A DNA stretch of 64,000 nucleotides, from NCBI GenBank assembly GCA_963815665.1, contig CAWFHN010000013.1, positions 124,001 to 188,000 of the forward strand. Reading direction: 5' to 3'. The notes under the pieces are model-generated. The model saw only the letters and a program-made list of their open reading frames with translations, did no database searches and was not told the DNA's origin. Positions 40,788-47,980 of the stretch are shown one piece after another. Positions within the stretch are counted from its first letter, which is position 1. Each line of letters starts with the position of its first letter. A program made the translations under genes and the position numbers. Source of the stretch: DASUPK01 sp963815665 (GTDB taxonomy: Bacteria > Actinomycetota > Thermoleophilia > Solirubrobacterales > 70-9).

Positions 40788-42566
40788 GTGTTCGAGCCGT
40801 TCCAGCTCCCCTTTGTCCAGAGGGGCCTGGTTGAGGTACTGATCCTCAGCGTCGGCGCGGGTGTCCTCGGCACCTGGATCGTCCTCCGAGGGCTTGCGTT
40901 TTTCTCGCACGCCGTCGGAACGGCGGCCTTTCCCGGCCTCGTGCTCGCCGACGGGATCGGCTTCTCGGCGCCGCTCGGGGCGTTCGGGGTGGCGGTCGCG
41001 TTCACGGCCTCCGTCTGGGGACTGGCCCGCCGCCGGGGCACCGCCTACGACAGCCTCACCGCGCTCGTCCTCGTCGGGTGCCTCGCCGCCGGGGTCATCC
41101 TGGCGAGCGACGTCTACCACTCGGGCTCGGACGTCGAGCAGCTGCTCTTCGGCAGCCTGCTGCTCGTGGACGCCGCGGACATCCGCCTCGCGATCGTCGC
41201 CACCGCGGCCATCCTGGTCGCGAACGTCCTCTTCGGCCGGCGCTGGCTGACGACCGGGTTCGACGAGGTCGGGGGACCGGCCTCAGGCGACAGCCGGCTC
41301 GACGTCGTCCTGCTCGGTCTCATCGCCCTGGCGACGACGGCCGCCCTCAGCGTCATCGGCGCCCTGCTCGTGGCCGCCATCTTCGTGGCGCCGGCGGCCA
41401 CCGTTCGGCTGTTCGCCGACCGGATGGCGTCTTGGCAGATCGGCGCGGTGCTGCTGGCCGCCGCAGAGGGAACGGCAGGACTCTGGGTCTCGGTCAAGAC
41501 CAACGCGCCTCCCGGGGCGACGATCGCGACGCTCAGCGGATCCGTTTTCGGCCTGGCGGCGATCGCGCGAGCGATCGGGCCGCGCAGGCAGGGCCTGGCG
41601 GTGGCGGCCACGATGGCAATCGCGCTGCTCGCAGCGGGCTGCGGGAGCTCCGGGTCGGACCCGGGCAAGGTCTCGGTCGTGGCGACGACCACGCAGATCG
41701 GCGACTTCGCCCGACAGGTCGGCGGCAATGCCGTGGACGTCCATCAGATCCTCGCCCCCAACACCGACCCGCATGACTACGAGCCGCGCCCCGACGACGT
41801 CACGACCACGGCCGACGCCAAGATCGTCTTCGAGAACGGTGACAACCTCGACGCCTGGATGGACAAGGTGGTCTCCGACAGCGGCAGCGACGCGAAGGTC
41901 GTCGACCTGGGCTCGACCGTGCCCGTGAAGCTGCCGGGCGAGTCGAGCGGATCCGAGGCCTCCCAATACGACCCGCACTGGTGGCACGACCCGAGGAACG
42001 CGGAGGCGGCCGTTCTCCAGATCGCGGCACAGCTGTCAGCGATCGACCCGGCGGACAGGGCCGCCTTCCAAGCAAACGCAAAGGCCTACCTGGAGAAGCT
42101 TCGCAAGCTCGACAGCGGCATCGAGAATTGCTTCAGCGAAGTTGCACCCGCCTATCGGAAGCTGGTCACCGACCACGACGCCTTCAACTACTTCGCCAAC
42201 CGCTACGGGATCCACGTCGTCGGGGCGGTGATCCCGTCGCAGACCACGCAGGCGCAGCCGAACGCCCAGGACCTCAGCGACCTCGCTGACCTGATCCGCA
42301 AGGAGCATGTTGCGGCGGTCTTCCCGGAGAGCTCGCTGAGCCCGAAGCTGGCGGAGACGATCGCCACACAGACTGGGGCCGTCGTCGGACACGACCTCTA
42401 CGGCGACACGCTCGGGCCGGAGGGCTCCAGTGGCGGCACCTACATCGGCATGGAGCTGGCGAACATGGATGCGATGCTCCAGGCCTTCAGCAGCGCACAG
42501 GCGACCTTCAAGAGCGGGGGCGCGGAACGGAGCGCGACCGCCTGCGAAGTCCCGCTCGGAGGCTGA
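40788..42566 (+). CDS. Zinc/manganese ABC transporter permease fused to its substrate-binding lipoprotein
   Basis: A 592-aa single reading frame (GTG start, preceded by GGAGAGGTAG). Residues 1 to about 265 are an ABC-3 permease with about eight helices (GVLGTWIVLRGLAFFSHAVG, LGLIALATTAALSVIGALLV, PPGATIATLSGSVFGLAAIA). A basic R-R-Q then leads into a hydrophobic segment and lipobox LLAAGC at C285, as in a secreted lipoprotein. Residues 286-592 are a ZnuA/PsaA-type cluster A-I binding protein with metal ligands in NTDPHDYEPRP, DPHWWHDPRNA and VTDHDAFNY, and FPESSLSP near the end. znuC follows immediately. No stop or ATG/GTG start separates the halves near the lipobox, so the fusion looks real. 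It may also be cleaved at C285. Confidence 0.8.
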   Translation: MFEPFQLPFVQRGLVEVLILSVGAGVLGTWIVLRGLAFFSHAVGTAAFPGLVLADGIGFSAPLGAFGVAVAFTASVWGLARRRGTAYDSLTALVLVGCLAAGVILASDVYHSGSDVEQLLFGSLLLVDAADIRLAIVATAAILVANVLFGRRWLTTGFDEVGGPASGDSRLDVVLLGLIALATTAALSVIGALLVAAIFVAPAATVRLFADRMASWQIGAVLLAAAEGTAGLWVSVKTNAPPGATIATLSGSVFGLAAIARAIGPRRQGLAVAATMAIALLAAGCGSSGSDPGKVSVVATTTQIGDFARQVGGNAVDVHQILAPNTDPHDYEPRPDDVTTTADAKIVFENGDNLDAWMDKVVSDSGSDAKVVDLGSTVPVKLPGESSGSEASQYDPHWWHDPRNAEAAVLQIAAQLSAIDPADRAAFQANAKAYLEKLRKLDSGIENCFSEVAPAYRKLVTDHDAFNYFANRYGIHVVGAVIPSQTTQAQPNAQDLSDLADLIRKEHVAAVFPESSLSPKLAETIATQTGAVVGHDLYGDTLGPEGSSGGTYIGMELANMDAMLQAFSSAQATFKSGGAERSATACEVPLGG

Positions 42567-42567
42567 C

Positions 42568-43302
42568 GTGATCCTGGCGGCAACAAACGACCTGGCAGCC
42601 GGCTATGGCCGGGTGATCGCAATCGAGGGCCTGACCTTCGAGGTCGAGGCCGGCCAGCGCGTCGCCCTGCTCGGCCCGAACGGAGGCGGCAAGACCACGT
42701 TGCTGCGCGTCCTGCTCGGCGAGCTGCGGCCGATGCGGGGAACGGTCGAGGTGCGGGGCCGGGCGGCGACGGTCCCGCAGACCGAGCGCTCCCGCCTCGA
42801 CTTCCCTGTCTCGGCGCTCGAGGTTGCGTTGATGGGCGCGCTTCCCCGCCTCCCGTGGTGGCGGCGCCCCGGCCACACCGACCGCGAGACGGCTCGGGCC
42901 GCGCTCGAGCGCGTCGGCATGGCCGGCCGGGCGGACGACACCTTCGGCGATCTCTCCGGGGGCCAGCGCCAGCGGGTGCTGATCGCCCGCGGCCTGGTCC
43001 AGAACGCTCAGCTGCTGCTTCTCGACGAGCCGTTCGCCGGGCTCGATGCTCCCGCCACGGCGAGCCTCGAGTCGCTGATCGCCGAGCTCGCCGCCGAGGG
43101 CCGCGGGATCGTGATCGCGACCCACGACCTGAGACAGGCGAGGCGATGGGACGCGGTGCTCTGCCTCAACAAGAGGCAGATCGCCTTCGGCAGGCCGGAG
43201 GAGGTCCTCGACCGCGGGGTCCTGGAGGCCACCTACGCGGGGGCGATCGTCGAGATCCCGGGCAGCGACAGGGTCGGGGTCCTCCCCGCCCACCACCACT
43301 GA
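42568..43302 (+). CDS. znuC: Zinc/manganese ABC transporter ATPase
   Basis: A 244-aa ABC ATPase with a GTG start one base after the fusion gene. Walker A GPNGGGKTT at residues 36-44, signature DLSGGQRQRVLIARGL, Walker B LLLLDEPFAGLD, H-loop ATHDLRQAR. The Q-loop segment TVPQTERSRLDFPVSALEVALMG matches the ZnuC/AdcC/MntA group. It powers uptake through the fused permease and the second permease downstream. The stop shares one base with the next ATG. Confidence 0.9.
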   Translation: MILAATNDLAAGYGRVIAIEGLTFEVEAGQRVALLGPNGGGKTTLLRVLLGELRPMRGTVEVRGRAATVPQTERSRLDFPVSALEVALMGALPRLPWWRRPGHTDRETARAALERVGMAGRADDTFGDLSGGQRQRVLIARGLVQNAQLLLLDEPFAGLDAPATASLESLIAELAAEGRGIVIATHDLRQARRWDAVLCLNKRQIAFGRPEEVLDRGVLEATYAGAIVEIPGSDRVGVLPAHHH

Positions 43303-44150
43303 TGATCGACTTCGTCACAGATCCGCTGGGCCAGGAGTTCGTGCGCAGGGCTTTGCTCGAGGTCGGGCTGATCTCGCTCGCGAGCGGCGCGCTGGGCTGC
43401 TGGATCGTCTTCTACGGCGTCTCCTACGCGGCGGAGTCGCTCTCTCACGCGCTCTTCCCCGGGCTCGTCGTGGCCGCGCTCGCCGGGGTTCCCATCCTCA
43501 TCGGCGGGATCCCCGGCATCGCGATCGCCGCGCTGGCGATCGCGCTCGTCGGCCGGGTGCCGGGCATCGGCCGCGACGCCGCCGTCGCGGTCGTGGTCAC
43601 CGGCTTCTTCGGGCTGGGGGCGCTGCTGGCGCTTTCGCCCGACTCGCCTCCGGGCATCCAGAGCCTGCTCTTCGGCGACATCCTCGCCCCCTCCGATGCC
43701 GATCTGCGGATCTCCGCGATCCTGGCCGTCGGGGTCGTGATCAGCCTGATCGCGCTCCACTGGCGCCTTCTCGCGGTCGCGTTCGACCGAACGACCGCGA
43801 AATCGCTGGGGACATCCCCGGCCGTGGCCGACATCGCGGTGCTCATCCTGCTGGCGGGGGCCGTCCTGGTAGCCGCCCAGGGCCTCGGCACGCTGCTCGC
43901 CGTGGCCGCGCTCGTCGGGCCGGCCGCGACCGCGCGCGTCTTCACCAGCCGCATCGGCTCGATGATGGTCGCCGCATCCCTGCTCGGGATCTGCACGGGC
44001 GTCGTGGGCCTCTATGTCTCCTACTACGTGGGCGCGGCGGCCGGCGCCGCGATCGCGGGGAGCATCGTCGCCGCCTACCTGATCGCCATCGCGGCCTCGG
44101 GACTGATCTCCCTGAGGGAGCGGATGGCGATTCCCGCGGAGGCAACCTGA
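43302..44150 (+). CDS. znuB: Zinc/manganese ABC transporter permease (ZnuB-like)
   Basis: A 282-aa ABC-3 family permease with about eight hydrophobic segments. Typical blocks are GALGCWIVFYGVSYAAESLSH near the start and AALVGPAATARVFTSRIGSM plus YLIAIAASGLI at the end, with a long glycine/alanine-rich core. It is the second permease of the locus, the first being fused to the binding protein, so the membrane part could be a heterodimer. Its stop shares one base with the zur ATG. Confidence 0.88.
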   Translation: MIDFVTDPLGQEFVRRALLEVGLISLASGALGCWIVFYGVSYAAESLSHALFPGLVVAALAGVPILIGGIPGIAIAALAIALVGRVPGIGRDAAVAVVVTGFFGLGALLALSPDSPPGIQSLLFGDILAPSDADLRISAILAVGVVISLIALHWRLLAVAFDRTTAKSLGTSPAVADIAVLILLAGAVLVAAQGLGTLLAVAALVGPAATARVFTSRIGSMMVAASLLGICTGVVGLYVSYYVGAAAGAAIAGSIVAAYLIAIAASGLISLRERMAIPAEAT

Positions 44151-44590
44151 TGACCGAGCCACACGACAACTGGAGCGAGCGGGCGCAGGCCGCTCTCTCC
44201 AAGGCCGGGTTCCGAAGCGGCGGCGGCAGGCGGCAGGTGGTCGACCTGCTGGGCCGGCAGGGCTGTGCCCTGAGCGCCCTGGAGATCGACCGGAGGCTGC
44301 CCGGCGTCGGCAGGGCAACCGTCTACAGGGCCCTGGAGCAGCTCGAGGGACTGGGGCTGATTCAGCGGGTCGACCTCGGCGCGGACGCGGCAGGCTACGA
44401 GCGAGTCGATCCGGGCGGGCACCACCACCATCACATCGTCTGCGAGCAGTGCGGCCGCGTCGTCACCTTCGAGGACGAGGGGCTCGAGCAGGCGATCGTC
44501 ACCCTCGCCAAGCGCCCAGACTTCAATGTGTCGAGCCACGAGGTGACCCTGCGGGGGGAATGCGCGAACTGCGAGCGCGATTCCGAGTAG
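44150..44590 (+). CDS. zur: Fur-family regulator, probably Zur
   Basis: A 146-aa Fur-type regulator: winged-helix N-domain (ALSALEIDRRLPGVGRATVYRALEQLEGLGL), metal site with five consecutive histidines at residues 91-95 (the GGHHHHHIVCEQCG motif), structural zinc cysteines C98/C101 and C138/C141. Its place at the end of a zinc-uptake operon supports a zinc-sensing repressor of that operon. Fur or Mur cannot be excluded by sequence alone. Confidence 0.85.
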   Translation: MTEPHDNWSERAQAALSKAGFRSGGGRRQVVDLLGRQGCALSALEIDRRLPGVGRATVYRALEQLEGLGLIQRVDLGADAAGYERVDPGGHHHHHIVCEQCGRVVTFEDEGLEQAIVTLAKRPDFNVSSHEVTLRGECANCERDSE

Positions 44591-44600
44591 GCGCAGGGAG

Positions 44601-44606
44601 TATCTT
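44601..44606 (+). promoter_or_regulatory. Putative -10 hexamer TATCTT for the 74-aa gene
   Basis: TATCTT ends 7 nt before the ATG at 44614, just after the zur stop; no Shine-Dalgarno sequence. Confidence 0.4.
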
Positions 44607-44613
44607 CCGAATT

Positions 44614-44838
44614 ATGTGTGCAGCCTGTGCGATGGCCGCCATGGCGGGTGCGAGCGGAGCGAGGTCCTGGCTCCAGGCTCAGCATCAGAGCTGGCTAACC
44701 GAGCGGCGAATGAAGGCCGCAACCGCGGGGATCTTCATAGCCGCGACCCTTGGTTCAACGGTCGCCCTGAAGGGATCCGCTCCGGCCGCGCATCACCCCG
44801 CGCAGCCGGAGCAGATCGAGCACTCCCGGGCCCGCTAG
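44614..44838 (+). CDS. Small CxxC-start membrane protein of unknown function
   Basis: A 74-aa protein starting MCAACAMAAMAGASGARSWL with an immediate C-x-x-C, then HQSWLTERRMK, one membrane helix (AATAGIFIAATLGSTVALKG) and a polar histidine/proline tail (AAHHPAQPEQIEH). A metal- or redox-active N-terminus is possible but unproved. I know similar short proteins in actinobacteria but not their function. Its stop overlaps the stop of the minus-strand 49-aa gene. Confidence 0.6.
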   Translation: MCAACAMAAMAGASGARSWLQAQHQSWLTERRMKAATAGIFIAATLGSTVALKGSAPAAHHPAQPEQIEHSRAR

Positions 44839-44984
44839 GGCTGCCTCTTCTCGCCGTCGGGCTCGCGATCCTCGCGACGTTGCTGGCGGAAAGCGTGGAG
44901 CGACGCCGCCAGGACGACGAGGACCGGGATCACGTAGGGAATCCAGAGGTACCAATGCCCGAGGTGAGCGGTCGGGAGCTCCAT
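44835..44984 (-). CDS. 49-residue membrane protein
   Basis: A short frame not easily called by length: MELPTAHLGHWYLWIPYVIP, then a second half of the helix (VLVVLAASLHAF) followed by a charged cytoplasmic tail RQQRREDREPDGEKRQP. It has one membrane helix with basic residues after it, so the N-terminus is outside. It is convergent with the 74-aa gene and divergent from the 96-aa gene. The clean membrane topology supports a real gene. Function unknown. Confidence 0.55.
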   Translation of the reverse strand: MELPTAHLGHWYLWIPYVIPVLVVLAASLHAFRQQRREDREPDGEKRQP

Positions 44985-45029
44985 CGACTGAGTGTGTCAG
45001 CCACGCGTCGCGCGAGGCTCGCCGGCCGG

Positions 45030-45035
45030 TAAGGT
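45030..45035 (+). promoter_or_regulatory. Putative -10 hexamer TAAGGT for the 96-aa membrane protein gene
   Basis: TAAGGT ends 7 nt before the ATG at 45043; no Shine-Dalgarno sequence. Confidence 0.4.
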
Positions 45036-45042
45036 CACGCCG

Positions 45043-45333
45043 ATGCCGCTCGCACACTTCACGGCCGCCGAGCTGCCAGGAACCCTGGCGATCCTGGCCT
45101 TCGGCATCGCCATTGGTGCCTCGGTGGCTCTCAGGCGCACCGATTCGCTCTCGCTCGCGCTGGTCGGCTTCTGCGGGCTGGCGGCGGTCGGATCGGTCCT
45201 GGACCATTTCAGCGGCGTCGGGGCGGCCTGGAAGACCGCCGCCGACGTCGCGTTCCTGCTGGCTGCTCTCGCCGTCCTCGTGCTGGCGGTCAAGCGTTCG
45301 CCTGCGAGAGCAGGAACAGCCCGAAACAGGTGA
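45043..45333 (+). CDS. Small three-helix membrane protein of unknown function
   Basis: A 96-aa protein starting MPLAHFTAAELPGTLAILAF, with three hydrophobic segments (residues about 11-28, 33-50 and 66-84) and a basic tail. I do not recognise the family. Its 3' end overlaps the end of the large membrane protein gene on the other strand by 44 bp. Confidence 0.6.
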   Translation: MPLAHFTAAELPGTLAILAFGIAIGASVALRRTDSLSLALVGFCGLAAVGSVLDHFSGVGAAWKTAADVAFLLAALAVLVLAVKRSPARAGTARNR

Positions 45334-46741
45334 AGCCAACCATCACCGCGAGCATGAAGTACTGCGAGCGGGATGCGTGGCGGATGTTGTCGTAGACCGC
45401 CAGGGCCCGGTCATGGGCCAGGGTCAGCGCCACCACGTGGCCAATGACCAGCCCCGCCACCTGGACGTACCAGACCGTGTTCGAGCCGACGATGCCGTAG
45501 TTGATCCCGCCGCCCGCGGTCCCGAACAGATCGGAGCCGTCGCCGAGGGGATCGCTGAGGATGTAGGTGAACTGGGCCTGCTCCTGGTAGAGGAAGGCGC
45601 TGAAGTAGTGCGCCACCAGGTAAGCGAGCGCGATCGGGATCAAGGAGTGGGCGAATGAGCGGCCGAGCTCCTTGACGGGAGGCGAGCCGCGCACCGTATG
45701 CATGCCCTGGACCCCGAGCCAGTAGAGACCGGAGACGACGGCCACGGTGATCAGCAGCCAGATCGTGTTGGCGATTCGGAAGGAGTCGGGCAGGCTGAAC
45801 CCGATGTCGCTGGAGCGCTCGAACGTCCACCGGATCGTGCCGGAGAGGACGCCCTCCTGCGCCCCGTCGAAGCTCGTCACCGCGATCGAGGTGAGCACGA
45901 GGGCAGCCGCCCCGGGGATCGCAGCCCATTGCGGAGCGCCCGTGAGGAACTTGCGTCTTCCCACCCGGCCGTCGCGCACCTCGAACGGACCGAGCTGAGA
46001 GAACATCCCGAAATAGGAGTTGAACGTCTCTCCACGGTCGATCCACTCGTCCGCCCCGAACAGGGCCATGCAGGCGAACGTGATCACGCTGTAGATCACC
46101 GTGGCCACCGCGACCTTGTGAGGCGTCGGCGCCACGCCGCCGCCGGCGATCAGCTCGAGCCAGACGAAGAGCAGCACGCCGATGACCGCGGGCCAGCGGC
46201 CGAACGCATCCGGGTAGGTGAACGGCGTAGGCGCGGACTCCCCCGCCACGAGGCGAAATCCGCCGGAGATGACGCGCCCGATCGCGCGCCATGGATTGAA
46301 GGCTCGGAACACGTTCCCGAACATGGCGCTGAGCAGAACCATCCCCAGCCAGAACGTGTAGAAGACGAAGATGATCGAGAAGTTCTGGGTCGGGTCCTCG
46401 ATCCCCCGGAAGCCGGCGTAGAGGACCAGCACGAAGAGCCCGACGCCGACCAGCCCGCAGACGACCTGCGTCGCCGGGTTGAGAACGGCGGTCGAGAACC
46501 ACCTCGGCATCGCTCGCCACCCCTCGGTCTGGAGGCGCGCCGTGGTCCACGCCACCGAGAGCAGCGCGAAAGAGATGATCAGGACGAGCGACGCTCCCCA
46601 GGCGAACAGCCAGGCCGGCACGGGCAGGTCCTTGCGGCCCACCAGTGCGTGCGCCGACGCGACATCAGGAAAGAGAAGCGCGGCGATCGGGCTCACCATC
46701 GCGAGCCCGATCGCCAGCTTCAGCCTCTTCATTCCCATCAC
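45290..46741 (-). CDS. Large multi-pass membrane protein, annotated in relatives as fenitrothion hydrolase-like
   Basis: A 483-aa protein with a signal-like first helix (LKLAIGLAMVSPIAALLFPD) ending in ASAHALVGRKDLPVPAW, then about ten further helices. Conserved-looking histidine/tyrosine/tryptophan segments are FNPWRAIGRVI, HYFSAFLYQEQAQFTY and NTVWYVQVAGLVIGHVVALTLAHDRAL. Proteins of this kind are often labelled fenitrothion hydrolase from a distant Burkholderia match; that activity should not be assumed. The gene follows the cupredoxin-like gene with a 4-base overlap. A redox or metal-transport role is possible. Confidence 0.6.
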   Translation of the reverse strand: MMGMKRLKLAIGLAMVSPIAALLFPDVASAHALVGRKDLPVPAWLFAWGASLVLIISFALLSVAWTTARLQTEGWRAMPRWFSTAVLNPATQVVCGLVGVGLFVLVLYAGFRGIEDPTQNFSIIFVFYTFWLGMVLLSAMFGNVFRAFNPWRAIGRVISGGFRLVAGESAPTPFTYPDAFGRWPAVIGVLLFVWLELIAGGGVAPTPHKVAVATVIYSVITFACMALFGADEWIDRGETFNSYFGMFSQLGPFEVRDGRVGRRKFLTGAPQWAAIPGAAALVLTSIAVTSFDGAQEGVLSGTIRWTFERSSDIGFSLPDSFRIANTIWLLITVAVVSGLYWLGVQGMHTVRGSPPVKELGRSFAHSLIPIALAYLVAHYFSAFLYQEQAQFTYILSDPLGDGSDLFGTAGGGINYGIVGSNTVWYVQVAGLVIGHVVALTLAHDRALAVYDNIRHASRSQYFMLAVMVGFTCFGLFLLSQANA

Positions 46742-47124
46742 GGGTTGACGTGGAGGGTCGCGATCGGCCCCTCGGTCTTATCGGACCGGTGGACCTCGAC
46801 CTCGAACTCTCCGTCGAGCTTCGCCGGGAACGAGAACGTCACCGGGCTGTGCTCGGCCGGCTTCTCGATCTCGTAGCCGTGGACGTGGACCTCATCCTCG
46901 GGCTTGGCCAGGTTGACGTGGAGCTCAATCTGATCGCCCTTGTTGTAGGTCAGCGTCTTCGGGCCGCCGACGGGATTGCCGGTCGCATCCACGTTCAACA
47001 CCTGGACGCCCCTGGCGGTGTTGTTACTGGTGTCGCTGTTGTTGCTCTTGAGCACGACAAAGACCACGATCGCCGCGACGACTACCGCCGCGATCAAGCC
47101 AAGCCGTGCAGCCCTGGATTGCAT
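46738..47124 (-). CDS. Membrane-anchored cupredoxin-like protein
   Basis: A 128-aa protein with a perfect AAGGAGGT ribosome-binding site before its ATG. One N-terminal membrane anchor (LGLIAAVVVAAIVVFVVL) is followed by a cupredoxin-like Greek-key domain: NKGDQIELHVNLAKPEDEVHVHGYEI and a C-terminal TFSFPAKLDGEFEVEVH. The ligand region has histidines but no cysteine or methionine, so a normal type 1 copper site is absent. It lies between a membrane protein and the fenitrothion-hydrolase-like gene, in one operon with the latter. Confidence 0.7.
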   Translation of the reverse strand: MQSRAARLGLIAAVVVAAIVVFVVLKSNNSDTSNNTARGVQVLNVDATGNPVGGPKTLTYNKGDQIELHVNLAKPEDEVHVHGYEIEKPAEHSPVTFSFPAKLDGEFEVEVHRSDKTEGPIATLHVNP

Positions 47125-47153
47125 TCGAAAAGACCTCCTTGGTTGGCATCTGG

Positions 47154-47747
47154 CTAGGCAGATGCCGGCGGAGGCGGCCGTCGGGCCAGGCCAAACGCCA
47201 GAGGTGCGGAAAGCAGGCTGATCCCACGGGCCGCTAGGGCGGTGCCGCGGACCGCGGGCGCGCGCGAAAGCGGTGGCCGCTCCCAATCGGTCACCGCGAA
47301 CACGCGCTCGACTCCCTCGAGCACGTGGACGAGCAGCGCCGCCAGGGTGCCGACCGTCACGGCGAGCGGCAGTGCGATCCACCCGCCGCCGGCGACCAGG
47401 GACCCGGGGCCCGGCGCGTGACCCGATGCGATCACTGCCTCGAGCAGCTCCTGGCCGACGTAGATGGCGAGCAGTGCGCCCGCGAAGGCCGCCACGCGGC
47501 GAGCGAGCGGGGTTCGTGCGGGTGACGCCCCCTCAGTGCCGCGAATCAGCGTCGCGACGACGGCCGCAAGGACCAGCACGGAGAGCGGTGGCAGGAGATC
47601 CGACATGTAGCGGTGCCCCTCTTGACCGAGCTCCGCCGAGGATCCCCCGAAGGCGAGCAGGTAGCGGAGCTGGTGCAGCGCGAACGCCGCAACCGCCAGG
47701 ATGCCTGCGAGCCGGACCCTGTGAACGGTGCGCATTGCCGAACTCAT
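47154..47747 (-). CDS. Multi-pass membrane protein of unknown function
   Basis: A 197-aa protein with four or five hydrophobic segments: RLAGILAVAAFALHQLRYLL, SDLLPPLSVLVLAAVVATLI, RRVAAFAGALLAIYVGQELL, WIALPLAVTVGTLAALLVHV. The C-terminus is a basic proline-rich tail. Histidines in HQLRYLL and the glutamates of GQELLEAVIASGH recur at helix edges. No family is recognised. It lies 29 bp upstream of the cupredoxin-like gene. Confidence 0.65.
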   Translation of the reverse strand: MSSAMRTVHRVRLAGILAVAAFALHQLRYLLAFGGSSAELGQEGHRYMSDLLPPLSVLVLAAVVATLIRGTEGASPARTPLARRVAAFAGALLAIYVGQELLEAVIASGHAPGPGSLVAGGGWIALPLAVTVGTLAALLVHVLEGVERVFAVTDWERPPLSRAPAVRGTALAARGISLLSAPLAFGLARRPPPPASA

Positions 47748-47756
47748 GGATCGAGA

Positions 47757-47762
47757 ACCCTA
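47757..47762 (-). promoter_or_regulatory. Putative -10 hexamer TAGGGT for the 47154-47747 membrane protein gene
   Basis: On the minus strand TAGGGT ends 9 nt before the ATG at 47747, overlapping the end of the previous gene; the spacing matches other TAnnnT starts here. Confidence 0.35.
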
Positions 47763-47966
47763 CTGGCGCGGCTTTGCCTTGGACACCTTCGCCGGTGGCG
47801 CAGCGGGCTGGGTCAGGGTCTGCGTGGGGCTACCCGAGAGCGAGGGCGCGTCGATGGTGCTGCGCGAGCCCAGGAACAGGAAGAGCAGGATCACCACGAT
47901 CCCGAGCACGATCCCGAGGATGATTCCGATCGCGCGATCGCCGACTCTCCCAACGCGTCCGCGCAT
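47760..47966 (-). CDS. Small single-helix membrane protein with proline-rich tail
   Basis: A 68-aa protein: basic start MRGRVGRVGDRA, one long membrane helix (IGIILGIVLGIVVILLFLFL) and an outside tail rich in S, T, P and A (SGSPTQTLTQPAAPPAK). It follows the TenA-like gene by 14 bp on the same strand and is probably co-transcribed with it. Function unknown. Confidence 0.6.
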   Translation of the reverse strand: MRGRVGRVGDRAIGIILGIVLGIVVILLFLFLGSRSTIDAPSLSGSPTQTLTQPAAPPAKVSKAKPRQ

Positions 47967-47980
47967 GGAGGCTCCGGGGT

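Noticed and set aside
46738..47124. Type 1 copper site in the cupredoxin-like protein
   Set aside because: The required Cys (and Met) ligands are absent, so ordinary blue-copper binding cannot be claimed.
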